DNA of 44,971 bases from an uncultured bacterium (lineage in GTDB: Bacteria; Hydrogenedentota; Hydrogenedentia; Hydrogenedentales; CAILVY01). The notes under the pieces are model-generated. The model was given only the letters and a program-made list of their open reading frames with translations, searched no databases and was not told the origin of the DNA. This document shows positions 7,878 to 16,365 of the stretch, piece after piece. The first letter of the stretch is position 1, and the number at the start of each line of letters is the position of its first letter. A program made the translations under genes and the position numbers. Where the stretch lies: contig CALEDJ010000019.1 of NCBI GenBank assembly GCA_937951485.1, positions 1 to 44,971 on the forward strand. The letters run 5' to 3'.

Positions 7878-9020
7878 ATGACCAGACGTGAACGATTGAT
7901 GGCCTCTCTGCGCGGTAAGGCGGTGGACCGCCCGCCGGTGAATTTCTATGAATTGGATGGCGTGCGGCAGCATCCGGACGACCCGGACCGATTCAACATC
8001 TTCAATCATCCCTCCTGGAAACCGCTGATTGACTTGACACGAGACAAGAGCGACCGCATCGTCATGTGTTTTCCCGAGATCGTCGGCGCGGCCCCGAATC
8101 CCGCCGCGGAACACACGCGACAGCGCACATATTACGATGAAAAAGGCAGCCGCTACACTGAAACGATCCTCCACGCGCCGGGAAGGACGCTGCGGTCATT
8201 GACTCGGCGCGATCCCGACATTGACACCGTATGGACGGTCGAGCATTTGCTCAAAGATGTCGAGGATTTCAGGGCGTGGATCGGGCTGCCGGAGGCGGAT
8301 TTTCGGGGAACGGTGGACCCAAGCCCGGTGCTGCAAATTGAGGCGGCCCTCGGCGACAGCGGGATTGTGATGATTGATACGGCGGACCCGCTCTGCGTGG
8401 TGGCCGGGTTGTTCGATTTGGGCGCATTTACGGTGATCGCCGCCACGGAAGAAAGACTGATGCATGCGGCGCTGGAAAAACTCGCGCGGATAATCCACCC
8501 GCGCACAGAGGCCGTGGCCGAGGCATTGCCGGGGCGGCTTTGGCGCATCTACGGCCCGGAATACGCTGCGCCGCCTTACCTGCCGCCGCGTCTCTTCGAG
8601 GCGTACGCGACGAGGTACGTCACGCCGATGGTTGCGGCCATCCAGCGACACGGCGGTTTTGCCCGCCTCCATTGTCACGGCCGCATTCGCGACGTGCTCG
8701 ACCACATCGCGGCAACCGGCTGCGCGGCGCTGGACCCCATCGAGCCGCCGCCCCAGGGGGATGTGGAACTCTCATATGTCCGGCGGCATTACGGAAAGCA
8801 AATGACCCTCTTCGGCAATCTCGAGGTGAGTGACATCGAAACGCTGCCGCCCGAGCGCATGGCGGAAAAAGTGCGGCGCGCCCTGCGGGAAGGCACGGAA
8901 GGCGAAGGGCGCGGCTTCGTGCTGATGCCCAGCGCCGCGCCCTACGGCAGGATCCTGCCGGACATCACGCGCCGCAATTATGAGATTATCGTCGAAACCC
9001 TCGAAACCCGGGCCGGTTGA
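7878..9020 (+). CDS. Uroporphyrinogen decarboxylase (UroD) family protein
   Basis: A 380-residue UroD-fold protein. The start MTRRERLMASLRGKAVDRPPV is characteristic of the non-haem branch of the family, related to corrinoid:cofactor methyltransferases such as MtaA/CmuA. Near residue 260 it has LHCHGRIRDVL..ATGCAALDPIEPPPQGD: the His-x-Cys and the later Cys are where that branch binds zinc. True haem HemE enzymes lack this Cys arrangement, so a role in methyl or carbon-group transfer is more likely than haem synthesis (inference). ATG 7878 begins the conserved region; longer starts add only the low-complexity tract. It follows the VOC and hydrolase genes on the same strand. Confidence 0.85.
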   Translation: MTRRERLMASLRGKAVDRPPVNFYELDGVRQHPDDPDRFNIFNHPSWKPLIDLTRDKSDRIVMCFPEIVGAAPNPAAEHTRQRTYYDEKGSRYTETILHAPGRTLRSLTRRDPDIDTVWTVEHLLKDVEDFRAWIGLPEADFRGTVDPSPVLQIEAALGDSGIVMIDTADPLCVVAGLFDLGAFTVIAATEERLMHAALEKLARIIHPRTEAVAEALPGRLWRIYGPEYAAPPYLPPRLFEAYATRYVTPMVAAIQRHGGFARLHCHGRIRDVLDHIAATGCAALDPIEPPPQGDVELSYVRRHYGKQMTLFGNLEVSDIETLPPERMAEKVRRALREGTEGEGRGFVLMPSAAPYGRILPDITRRNYEIIVETLETRAG

Positions 9021-9148
9021 CCGGGCTGTATGCCGGCGACGAGGAAGACAAAAGATGATGGCCGTCATTCCGGTGCGAGGGGCGGAAACACAGGAAAACG
9101 CTCACCGTGGCCGTGGACGGCAGGATTGTTCCCTCGTTTACGCCGGTA

Positions 9149-9262
9149 TCAATTGCACTGTAATCCGAAAAGCCGGCAGAAGATCCATTCCAGAATCACC
9201 GCCACGATGGTGTCAAGAATCACCTGCCACAAATCTTCCAGAAAGTTGCCGTCCGCTCTCAT
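9149..9262 (-). CDS. Small membrane protein, 37 residues
   Basis: A short reading frame starting MRADGNFLEDLW, followed by one hydrophobic helix (about residues 12-33: VILDTIVAVILEWIFCRLF) and ending QCN. It probably spans the inner membrane once. GAAAGGAACACAT places AAGGA six bases before the ATG at 9262, and an extended -10 promoter lies about 60 bases upstream. I do not recognise a family. Codons agree with the neighbours in GC. It lies about 80 bases downstream of the Gfo/Idh gene on the same strand. Confidence 0.5.
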   Translation of the reverse strand: MRADGNFLEDLWQVILDTIVAVILEWIFCRLFGLQCN

Positions 9263-9322
9263 ATGTGTTCCTTTCGTCCTTTGACTTTCAACATGTACGC
9301 GGCGCAGGCCGCGACCGCGCAC

Positions 9323-9331
9323 AGTCTATCA
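9323..9331 (-). promoter_or_regulatory. Extended -10 promoter of the 37-residue ORF
   Basis: On the minus strand TGTGATAGACT gives TGA plus TAGACT (-10 at 9323-9328). The same string serves the promoter at 1286-1314. No good -35 is present, and this region overlaps the end of the oxidoreductase gene. It would give a leader of about 54 bases. Confidence 0.35.
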
Positions 9332-9341
9332 CATGCGCGGG

Positions 9342-10349
9342 TCAGGGCGCGGCCTGTCGCGCCTTTTCGATGACATCCTGGATGCGCACCACGGCCCCGC
9401 CCTGCCGCTTGCTTTCATCCGCCGCCTCCATGAACGCGAAGAGTTCCATCGTCTCTTCCGGCGAAACCGGCGCAACACCCGTGCGGAAGAATTCCATGAC
9501 CGCAACGAGCATCGGGGCGTAATCGCCGCCGCCTTGCTGTTCCTCGACAGCCTTGCTGCCGAACAGGATCACCTTGTGCGGGGTGGGGCCGCCCCGGATG
9601 CCGTAAAGCACCCCGACGCGCCCGTCCGCCCAGACGCCCGTCACCACATCGGTGTTTTCCGTGGCGGTGCGCACAACTGTCCGGCAGCCGGTCCCCATCA
9701 CGGTATACAGCGCCTCGGTGGGATGCACGCCGTACCAGAAAAGGTCGGGGTGGGTGGGCTCCAGGTAGCAGGGGCCGATGCTGATGGCGCTGCGCAATTC
9801 CCCCACATCCTTCTGTTTCAACGCGACAAGCGATTCATAGAAGCGATACGAGGACGAACTGAAACACGGCACGTTGTGTTCTTTTGCAAGTCGGAAAATC
9901 TCAATGGCGTCGCGCAACGACCCCGCCACCGGTTTGTCAATGTACACCGGTTTTTTCGCCTCGAAAACGGGGCGCACCTGTTCGAGATGGGGCCGGCCGT
10001 CCACGCTGGTCAGCATGATGACATCCACGTTGGCGCACAACTCCTCGATGGTGTCGTAAATGACGACGCCGAACTCCTCCTGTAACTGCCTGGTATAGCC
10101 GTCCACCCGGCTGTAACTCGCCTCCAAGTCCGCGCTGCCGCCCTTGTATCCAGCCGTCACTTTTCCGCCCGGTACATGCTGGGGATGGTCCGGGTTGTTC
10201 AGCAATTGCGTGAACGCAATCACATGCGACGTATCCAGACCTATCAGCCCGATGCGCAGTTCCGCCGCATCCGCCCAGAATCCCGGCAAGAGCAACGCGC
10301 ACGCAGCCGCGCATCCAACCCATTGTTTCCGTATCCACCTTTGCTTCAT
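9342..10349 (-). CDS. Exported Gfo/Idh/MocA family oxidoreductase
   Basis: A 335-residue protein with a signal peptide (MKQRWIRKQW, hydrophobic, LPGFWADA-AE) followed by a Gfo/Idh/MocA NAD(P)-binding fold. The Rossmann start RIGLIGLDTSHVIAF departs from the usual GxGxxG, keeping only a GxxGxD pattern. YIDKPVAGSLRDAIEI near residue 135 is the family's EKP-type motif with the catalytic lysine. Later, FWYGVHPTEALYTVMG matches the substrate-side His motif. Secreted members are common in Planctomycetes-like bacteria; their electron acceptor and substrate are unsettled. ATG 10349 has AAGGAG eight bases upstream. It lies 82 bases after the membrane glycosyltransferase gene, likely in one transcript. 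Confidence 0.85.
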   Translation of the reverse strand: MKQRWIRKQWVGCAAACALLLPGFWADAAELRIGLIGLDTSHVIAFTQLLNNPDHPQHVPGGKVTAGYKGGSADLEASYSRVDGYTRQLQEEFGVVIYDTIEELCANVDVIMLTSVDGRPHLEQVRPVFEAKKPVYIDKPVAGSLRDAIEIFRLAKEHNVPCFSSSSYRFYESLVALKQKDVGELRSAISIGPCYLEPTHPDLFWYGVHPTEALYTVMGTGCRTVVRTATENTDVVTGVWADGRVGVLYGIRGGPTPHKVILFGSKAVEEQQGGGDYAPMLVAVMEFFRTGVAPVSPEETMELFAFMEAADESKRQGGAVVRIQDVIEKARQAAP

Positions 10350-10431
10350 GATCAATTCTCCTTTCGGGACGCTTCTCAATTCGCCGCATTGTCACAAATT
10401 CTTCGGAACAAAGCAATGCCGGGGACGGCCA

Positions 10432-12057
10432 TCACCAGTAGGTGTAGAAGAAGGATTCCGTGAGCCAGCATTGGAAAGCGAGGAAGGCAAGCGTGGCCAG
10501 AAGCGGCGCGACGGATGCCGCGCGGCACCCGATTTCATCCAGCATATGCGCAGCGGGCAGCGCGAGAAACGGGAAAAGATAAAGAGCCGATCGCTCACCC
10601 TCGCCCCGGCCGAGATAGAGCAGGTTCAGGGCGAAGAGCGTCAGTGCCATCACGAAAAAGAGGCCGCGCGCGGCGGGGTCCGGCCGGAAAATGCGCCCTA
10701 GAAAGAGCAGCGAGACGGGAATCCCCGCGAAGTAGAACCAGCATACGGGGTTGAGAAACCGGTAGGTCCATCCCGGCAGACGCGGCGTAATGAGGTCAAG
10801 TTTCGCCTGGTCCATGTCGAAATGCGATTTGGCGGCCCGGAAACAGGCCACGATATCGAATCCGGTCCACCACCTCACGGCGGCATGAAAGGCCAGGCAG
10901 GCCACCGCCATGACCAGCGCCGTCCGCAGCACCCGCATCCTTTCCTCTGGCGCGCGCATCCGCCACAGTCCCACCAAGGCAAAATAGGACCCCACGCCGA
11001 TGAGGGTGAACTTGAGCAGCGCCAATACCCCGAAGAGCAGCCCCGCGCCGACCGCGTAGCCGATGCCGCCCCGGCGCAGGGCGCGGTCGAAGAGGAACAG
11101 CGTGGCGATGGTGAACGGCATGAACAGAATCTCGGCGCTTGTCGCGGTGAACAGCACAATGGACGGGATGCAGGCATAGACCATGCAGCAGGTGAGCGCG
11201 ACGCGCCGCCCGCACAGGTCCTGCGCCCAGTAATAAAGAGGAATCACCGCAGAGGCGCCCACCGCCACCGTCGCCAGCGACAGGGCCATCGCCCCGCGTC
11301 CCACCACGTAGGACATGATCCAGAGCAGGGCGATTGGACCGGGCGGCGCCGCCCGCGCATGGAGCGACAAGTACGGCAGGATATCCATGTACCGCGAAAA
11401 TAGCGTCCGAATGGAACTGGTCTTGCCGATGTCGCCGATATATTCATAGGTTTCCCGGCGATAGGCTTGCGCTATGCCCTCAGGGCCGCTGCGCAGCATC
11501 GCGATCACGCAGGGAAACGCCACCGCGAAAAAGGCGATGCCCGCGAGCATGCGGCGCGCGTCGTGCTCGGTCATTTCCATACCGAACCAGTCCAGGCGGC
11601 ACAGCGTGCGCATCAGCGCCGCAAGAAAGCCGAGAAAGGTCCCGAAAGCCAGCGCATGCCATACCAGCGCCTCCACATCGCGCCGCACAATCTCCTGAAA
11701 CGCCCCCCCTCTCAGGCGCATATTCACCCAGACCCCCATCCCCGCCGCCGCCAGCAGCGCCGCCGCCAGCAGAAACCACAGCGCCGTCCGCGCGCCGCTG
11801 CGCGCCACAAAGCGACGGCTGCACACCCAGTAGGCCACGGCAAACGCCGCCCCCATGAGGCCCGGAACGGCGGGGCCGTCAAAGGCGGGTTGGTTCAGCG
11901 CGTAGAACGGCGTCGGATGTCCGTAAATGCTCTCAAATCCCACCGCCCAGAGCAGCGCCATCCCCAGGAGGTACCAGATCAGGGCGCGAATGTATATCCC
12001 GGTCAGGCCGGCCGCCGTATCGCCGGTGTTCCCCATTGCAGGCGTATCTGATGTCAT
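10432..12057 (-). CDS. Multi-pass membrane protein, glycosyltransferase family 39-like
   Basis: A 541-residue integral membrane protein with about ten to twelve hydrophobic segments and a long periplasmic loop after the first (FESIYGHPTPFYAL...). The overall pattern resembles the dolichyl-phosphate-mannose mannosyltransferase/ArnT superfamily (GT-C fold), including segments like IPLYYWAQDLCGRRVALTCCMVYACIPSIVLFTATSAEILFMPF split over helices 5 and 6. These enzymes move a sugar from a lipid carrier onto protein or lipid on the outer face of the inner membrane. A clear DD/DE catalytic motif is not evident, so the assignment is by topology. The -10 TAGAAT ends only seven bases before the ATG, suggesting a leaderless mRNA. 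Confidence 0.7.
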   Translation of the reverse strand: MTSDTPAMGNTGDTAAGLTGIYIRALIWYLLGMALLWAVGFESIYGHPTPFYALNQPAFDGPAVPGLMGAAFAVAYWVCSRRFVARSGARTALWFLLAAALLAAAGMGVWVNMRLRGGAFQEIVRRDVEALVWHALAFGTFLGFLAALMRTLCRLDWFGMEMTEHDARRMLAGIAFFAVAFPCVIAMLRSGPEGIAQAYRRETYEYIGDIGKTSSIRTLFSRYMDILPYLSLHARAAPPGPIALLWIMSYVVGRGAMALSLATVAVGASAVIPLYYWAQDLCGRRVALTCCMVYACIPSIVLFTATSAEILFMPFTIATLFLFDRALRRGGIGYAVGAGLLFGVLALLKFTLIGVGSYFALVGLWRMRAPEERMRVLRTALVMAVACLAFHAAVRWWTGFDIVACFRAAKSHFDMDQAKLDLITPRLPGWTYRFLNPVCWFYFAGIPVSLLFLGRIFRPDPAARGLFFVMALTLFALNLLYLGRGEGERSALYLFPFLALPAAHMLDEIGCRAASVAPLLATLAFLAFQCWLTESFFYTYW

Positions 12058-12063
12058 GGCCTC

Positions 12064-12093
12064 ATTCTAGTTTCAGCCCGCCGGCAAATCCAA
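12064..12093 (-). promoter_or_regulatory. Promoter for GT39-like gene
   Basis: Minus strand TTGGAT (12088-12093), an 18-base spacer and TAGAAT (12064-12069). Transcription would begin at or within a base or two of the ATG at 12057. Confidence 0.45.
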
Positions 12094-12274
12094 TCGCGTA
12101 ACCTCAAGGAACCTGGGCGCGTTATTGGGGATAGAAAGCAAAGCGGACGGAGCATGTCTATACCCCAGTAAAATGTGGTGGGCGATGACCGAAAACGCAA
12201 GGGATTGTGTTTTTGGTTGATTTGTTGACGTGGCTCCAGTACTATAAGCCCCCTGATGGCACGGCGGAATTTCC

Positions 12275-13174
12275 ATGGACAAGCGATACATACACTATCG
12301 GAGGACGCTCTGGGCGCAAAGCCGCTTCCGGAAGAGTCTCGTCGCGTCCGTGCTTGTCCATCTGATACTCATGATTGCCGCCTATCAGGTGTACAGATGG
12401 CAAATGCAGCCTGATATCCCGGTCATGTATCAGGTGCAACTGGTCTACGCGGACGCCGAGGAATCGCCCATACTGGAGCCGCCCAGGCCCGAACCCCCGA
12501 AACCCGAACCCCCGAAACCCGAACCGAAACCAGAACCGCCCAAACCGGAGCCGAAACCCGAACCCAAACCGGAGCCGAAACCGGAACCCAAGCCGGAGCC
12601 GAAACCGGAACCCAAGCCGGAGCCGAAACCCGAACCCAAGCCGGAGCCGAAACCGGAACCCAAGCCGGAGCCGAAACCCGAACCCAAGCCGGAGCCGAAA
12701 CCCGAACCCAAGCCGGAGCCGAAACCCGAACCCAAGCCGGAGCCAAAGCCGCAACCGAAACCGGAACCCAAGCCGGAGCCAAAGCCGCAACCGAAACCGG
12801 AACCCAAACCCAAACCGGAAGAAATCGCCAGAACGCCGGTGCGGGCGGAAAGAAGCGAAGCGAAGATCGTCGAGCGGCTACCGACGGAACTCGATGTGTG
12901 GGGTTCGCTCGTGCAGCGCAAGGTGGAACGCGTGTGGGTGGTGCCGAGCGGCATCGCCCTCGACGCGGAAGAAACGATCGCAGAAGTGTCTTTCGTCGTG
13001 GACCGTGACGGCAATCTGGTGGGTGATCCGATCATCATCAAGCACGCCAGCGATTTGCGCCTGGGCGAATCCGGCCTGCGCGCAATCCTGTTGGCCGCCC
13101 CGTTCCCGCCGTTGCCGGAGAATTTTCCACGCCCCCAGCAGCGCGTGGTCTATGGATTCAGCCTGCACCGCTGA
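12275..13174 (+). CDS. tolA: TolA/TonB-like protein with long Pro-Glu-Pro-Lys linker
   Basis: A 299-residue inner-membrane anchored, periplasm-spanning protein. Residues 21-42 form the single N-terminal membrane helix ([20 protein letters not shown]). Residues 66-185 are a rigid linker of PEPKPEPK repeats with a few PQ units, encoded by a DNA repeat of 24 bases. Residues 195-299 are a TonB/TolA C-terminal domain ([19 protein letters not shown]..., [24 protein letters not shown]...[17 protein letters not shown]). TolB follows 59 bases later, so TolA is more likely than TonB. It links the TolQR motor to the outer-membrane Tol-Pal complex. tolQ and tolR are not in the window. A weak promoter (TTGATT 12217, TACTAT 12240) precedes it. 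Confidence 0.8.
   Translation: MDKRYIHYRRTLWAQSRFRKSLVASVLVHLILMIAAYQVYRWQMQPDIPVMYQVQLVYADAEESPILEPPRPEPPKPEPPKPEPKPEPPKPEPKPEPKPEPKPEPKPEPKPEPKPEPKPEPKPEPKPEPKPEPKPEPKPEPKPEPKPEPKPEPKPEPKPQPKPEPKPEPKPQPKPEPKPKPEEIARTPVRAERSEAKIVERLPTELDVWGSLVQRKVERVWVVPSGIALDAEETIAEVSFVVDRDGNLVGDPIIIKHASDLRLGESGLRAILLAAPFPPLPENFPRPQQRVVYGFSLHR
12481..12828 (+). repeat. 24-bp tandem repeat inside tolA
   Basis: Near-identical 24-base units (AAGCCGGAGCCGAAACCCGA followed by ACCC) run in tandem, most perfectly from 12592 to about 12760. They encode PEPKPEPK. Such tracts change in length by slippage, so the linker length may vary among strains. Confidence 0.85.
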
Positions 13175-13233
13175 AGCCGTGCCGCGATGCGCATGAAGAT
13201 ATAAAGGCAAGTGATTGAATAAAGGAGAACGAC

Positions 13234-14547
13234 GTGAAAGCGACCTCATTCCCCATCGCGATTCTGGTGATGATCATCGCATGCGCCCATGCATACCCCC
13301 AGCAGGATGCCCTGCGGATTGATTCGGCGCAAATCGCCGACACACGCATCCGCATCGCCGTGCCGACTTTCGCCACCCTGGACCCCGCCGCCTTTGATTT
13401 GGCGCGGGAAATGTCCGAGGTCATCGCGTTTGACCTGCGCTTTTCCGGGCTTTTCATTCTGCTCATGCCCAACGAATATCCGCCGGCCTTTGTGGGCTTC
13501 GATCCCGACGTTTCCCGCCTCGACTTCGATCAATGGCGCGCCACCAGGGCCGAATACCTCATCTACGGCGTTATCCGTCAGGAAGGCTCCGAAATGGTGG
13601 CCCAATTCCGGCTCTTCGATCTGGCCACCCGCGACCAGATTGTGGGCCAGGAATTGCGCGTCGAGCGCATCCACGCGCGGCTCGCCGCCCACCGCTTCTC
13701 CGAAGAAGTCATCCGTTACCTCGATGGCGTGCCGGGCATCGGCACCTCCCAGATTTATTTCAGCGGCGGCCAGGGCAATACCAAGGAAATCTATGTGGCC
13801 GATTATGACGGGGCGAACGTGCAGCAAATCACCAGGCACGGGTCCATCTCCATCAAGCCGCAGATTTCGCCGGACGCCTCCAAGATCGCCTATCTCTCTT
13901 ACAAAGACCGCTACGCATACCTGTATCTGTTCGACCGGCGCACCGGACTCTCCGTCCCACTTTCCAAAGAGGTGGGATTGAACGCCGCGCCCGGCTGGTC
14001 GCCCGACGGCCAGCGCCTCGCGATGGTCCTGAGCAAAGACGCCAACATGGAAATTTACCTGCGCGACGTGGACGGTAAAAACGCCACCCGCCTCACCCGC
14101 AACCGCTTCGCCGACACCTCGCCCACCTTCTCGCCGGACGGAAGTCGCATTGCCTTCGTCAGCGACCGCGGCGGTTCGGCGCAGATATATGTCATGAACG
14201 CCAACGGAGGCGACGAGACCCGCCTGTCTTTCCAGGGCGGCGGCTCCTATGACCCGGTATGGTCGCCCGACGGCAAGTCCATTGCCTACGTGGTGCAGCG
14301 GCGCGGCCACGGGTTCCAGATTTGGGTGATGAACGCCGACGGCAGCAACGCCCGACAAATCACGGACGCCCGGGGCATCAACGATTCGCCGGCGTGGTCG
14401 CCCGACTCCCGCCATGTCGCCTTCATGTCCAATCGCAGCGGCCGCGGCGAAATCTACGCCATTACGCTTGCCACCGGCGAAGAACACCGCCTCAGCCGCA
14501 CCAACCTGCATTGCGAAGGACCCAGTTGGGGTCCCCGCCGCCCATGA
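13234..14547 (+). CDS. tolB: Tol-Pal system beta-propeller protein TolB
   Basis: A 437-residue periplasmic protein. A signal peptide (about residues 1-20, ACAHA-YPQ) is followed by the N-terminal TolB domain (RIRIAVPTFATLDPAA..., IYGVIRQEGSEMVAQFRLFDLATRDQIVGQ). Five or six WD40-like blades then run from about residue 180 (IYFSGGQGNTKEIYVADYDG, WSPDGQRLAMV, FSPDGSRIAFVSDRGGSAQIYVMNANGG, WSPDGKSIAYV, WSPDSRHVAFMSNRSG). It binds Pal and TolA to keep the outer membrane attached during division. The start is GTG at 13234, supported by AAAGGAG at 13221-13227. SmpB follows six bases after its end, so tolA-tolB-smpB is probably one operon. Confidence 0.93.
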   Translation: MKATSFPIAILVMIIACAHAYPQQDALRIDSAQIADTRIRIAVPTFATLDPAAFDLAREMSEVIAFDLRFSGLFILLMPNEYPPAFVGFDPDVSRLDFDQWRATRAEYLIYGVIRQEGSEMVAQFRLFDLATRDQIVGQELRVERIHARLAAHRFSEEVIRYLDGVPGIGTSQIYFSGGQGNTKEIYVADYDGANVQQITRHGSISIKPQISPDASKIAYLSYKDRYAYLYLFDRRTGLSVPLSKEVGLNAAPGWSPDGQRLAMVLSKDANMEIYLRDVDGKNATRLTRNRFADTSPTFSPDGSRIAFVSDRGGSAQIYVMNANGGDETRLSFQGGGSYDPVWSPDGKSIAYVVQRRGHGFQIWVMNADGSNARQITDARGINDSPAWSPDSRHVAFMSNRSGRGEIYAITLATGEEHRLSRTNLHCEGPSWGPRRP

Positions 14548-14553
14548 ACTTTC

Positions 14554-15015
14554 ATGTCTGAGAAACTGATCACAACGAACCGGCGCGCCGGGCGTGATTA
14601 CACCGTTCTCGAACGCTTCGAGGCGGGCATCGCGCTCATGGGCACCGAAGTCAAATCGCTGCGCACCAAGGGTTCCATGACCCTCAAGGACGCCTACGCC
14701 GATTTCGAAAAGGGGGAGATGTTCCTGATCGGCGCCCACATTCAGCCCTATGAACAGGGCAACATCTTCAACCACGACCCCGAACGCCCGCGCAAACTGC
14801 TCATGCACAAGCGCGAAATCGAGCGCCTCGCCCAGCGGGTCGCCGAAAAAGGCCTTACCGTCGCCCCGCTCCGCGTCTATTTCAAGCGCGGCATCGTGAA
14901 GGTGGAACTGGGCCTGTGTCGCGGCAAGCACCAGTTTGACAAGCGCGCCGCCATCAAAAAACGCGAGAGCGACCGCGAAATTGACCGCGCCGTGAAACAG
15001 GCCCGGCGCGGATGA
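14554..15015 (+). CDS. smpB: SsrA-binding protein SmpB
   Basis: A 153-residue cytoplasmic RNA-binding protein, the usual length for the family. Typical segments are present: ITTNRRAGRDYTVLERFEAGIALMGTEVKSLR (N-terminal barrel), SMTLKDAYADFEKGEMFLIGAHIQPYEQGN, RKLLMHKREIERL and a basic C-terminal tail KRAAIKKRESDREIDRAVKQ. It delivers tmRNA to stalled ribosomes. The start lies six bases after the tolB stop. No tmRNA gene is visible near it. Confidence 0.96.
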   Translation: MSEKLITTNRRAGRDYTVLERFEAGIALMGTEVKSLRTKGSMTLKDAYADFEKGEMFLIGAHIQPYEQGNIFNHDPERPRKLLMHKREIERLAQRVAEKGLTVAPLRVYFKRGIVKVELGLCRGKHQFDKRAAIKKRESDREIDRAVKQARRG

Positions 15016-15090
15016 TTTTCCGTCTGTCGCGGGGGGATATGGACGCGGGCGATTGTCATGCGATACCATGATCATAGAGGAAGTACAAGG

Positions 15091-16110
15091 ATGAAACCGC
15101 AAGTGCCAGATGTGTTGGAATCCCCGTTTCGCCCGATCGGCCGGCGCGTGCTGCTATTGATCGCCGTGGCTTTCGGCGCATTGGCCTGTCGGGAACGTCC
15201 GGCGCAGCCCGCCGAGGGCTATCCCAGACCGGGCGAAATGCGCCTGGTGGCGGTGACCCCGCTGGAAAGCCCCGCAAAGGTGTCGCCGGAAGGGAACCTG
15301 ATCGTCAACGGCGATTTTCGGAACTGGTGGGCGGGCGTGATGTATCCCGAGGGCTTTCGCGGCGCAGAGGATTCCGACGTGATGCGCATCACGCGCGCGC
15401 CGGATGAAGGGGTGATCCAGGAATGGCTGAAAGACGATGCCGAGGAACCTGTGGACCGCCTGTTCCATACCCTTGTGTCCGGTATTCGCCCGGATACCCT
15501 CTACCGCATGGAGGTGGAGGCCGTGGCATTCGAAGGCGCAATGGCCGGCATCAGCGTCTATGATTGGCCGGATGAAAAAGCGGAAGGCGGGGAACTTCTG
15601 GAATGGCCCGAAATCATCCAGGTACAGGCAAAACCCGGCGAAAAGCAGACCTTGTCCCGCGCATTCCGATCCGGCCGGCACTCGCGCATCGCCATCGCGG
15701 CGCATACCAGCGGCAACACGCAATACCCCGCAATGATAAAGTGGATTTCCTGGCGTCTGACGGAGACTGATGCCGCAGACGACGTGGCCAAACCCTATCG
15801 TCCGCCGAAATTCGTCCTGTCACAGCCGCGTCCCTGGACTGACGAAGTGACCGTGCAATCCGGCAAGGAAGTGACCATTCTCGGCTGGTATGTCGCAGAC
15901 ATGCCGTCTAACGTGGACTATGTGCTCAACGGTCAGCGATTTGACGCCGAATACTATCCCCGTCCGGACGTGGACAACAATTACCCGGAGTACACGTATC
16001 GGTCCGGATGGCGTGTTGTGCTTCAAACAGCCGTGCTCGCCCCAAGCAACACCCTGTCCATTCGCTTCAACGGCGAAGAACGTTACAGCACCACCATTCT
16101 GGTGGAATAA
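15091..16110 (+). CDS. Predicted lipoprotein with carbohydrate-binding-like fold
   Basis: A 339-residue predicted lipoprotein. A basic N-terminus and hydrophobic stretch (RRVLLLIAVAFGALAC) end in Cys about residue 33; the -3 residue is Ala rather than Leu, so the lipobox is imperfect. Residues 75-225 look like a jelly-roll binding domain (NLIVNGDFRNWWAG.., GIRPDTLYRMEVEAVAFEG.., PAMIKWISWRLTETD), as in CBM-like 'VNGDF' domains. A second beta-rich part follows (FVLSQPRPWTDEVTVQSGKEVTILGWYV). No catalytic motif is seen. A role in binding glycans at the cell surface is a guess. GAGGAAG lies seven bases before ATG 15091. Confidence 0.6.
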   Translation: MKPQVPDVLESPFRPIGRRVLLLIAVAFGALACRERPAQPAEGYPRPGEMRLVAVTPLESPAKVSPEGNLIVNGDFRNWWAGVMYPEGFRGAEDSDVMRITRAPDEGVIQEWLKDDAEEPVDRLFHTLVSGIRPDTLYRMEVEAVAFEGAMAGISVYDWPDEKAEGGELLEWPEIIQVQAKPGEKQTLSRAFRSGRHSRIAIAAHTSGNTQYPAMIKWISWRLTETDAADDVAKPYRPPKFVLSQPRPWTDEVTVQSGKEVTILGWYVADMPSNVDYVLNGQRFDAEYYPRPDVDNNYPEYTYRSGWRVVLQTAVLAPSNTLSIRFNGEERYSTTILVE

Positions 16111-16177
16111 CCGCAACGCCGATTCCCCGCGACCGCTTCATCCACTATGCCCACACAGAAGGTCCCCGCGCCGCCGT

Positions 16178-16202
16178 TCTGGAGTACAGGCTTCAGCCTG
16201 TC
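16178..16202. repeat. REP-like palindromic repeat
   Basis: TTCTGGAGTACAGGCTTCAGCCTG contains the palindrome CAGGCT/AGCCTG around two bases. It matches 6003-6027. The rest of this 255-base gap up to 16365 is pyrimidine-rich low complexity (repeated TCCCTTTCGTC words at 16265-16305), with no gene. Confidence 0.5.
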
Positions 16203-16365
16203 GGGTTCCCGCGCCGCTTTCCCTCCCATCCACCGCATAAACGGGGCGCGCCCTTGCCATTCCTTCCGTCCCTTTCGTCTCTTTCGTCCCTTTTCCGCTG
16301 TGCAACACACCACCTATCTTATAGAACCCCCTGTTCACTTCCACCAGCCCCGGAGCACCCATCTT

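Noticed and set aside
13246-15102. Very long open frame (618 codons) on the minus strand antisense to tolB and smpB
   Set aside because: tolB and smpB on the plus strand are certain by family match. The antisense frame is open only because of the GC-rich third positions and shows no family likeness.
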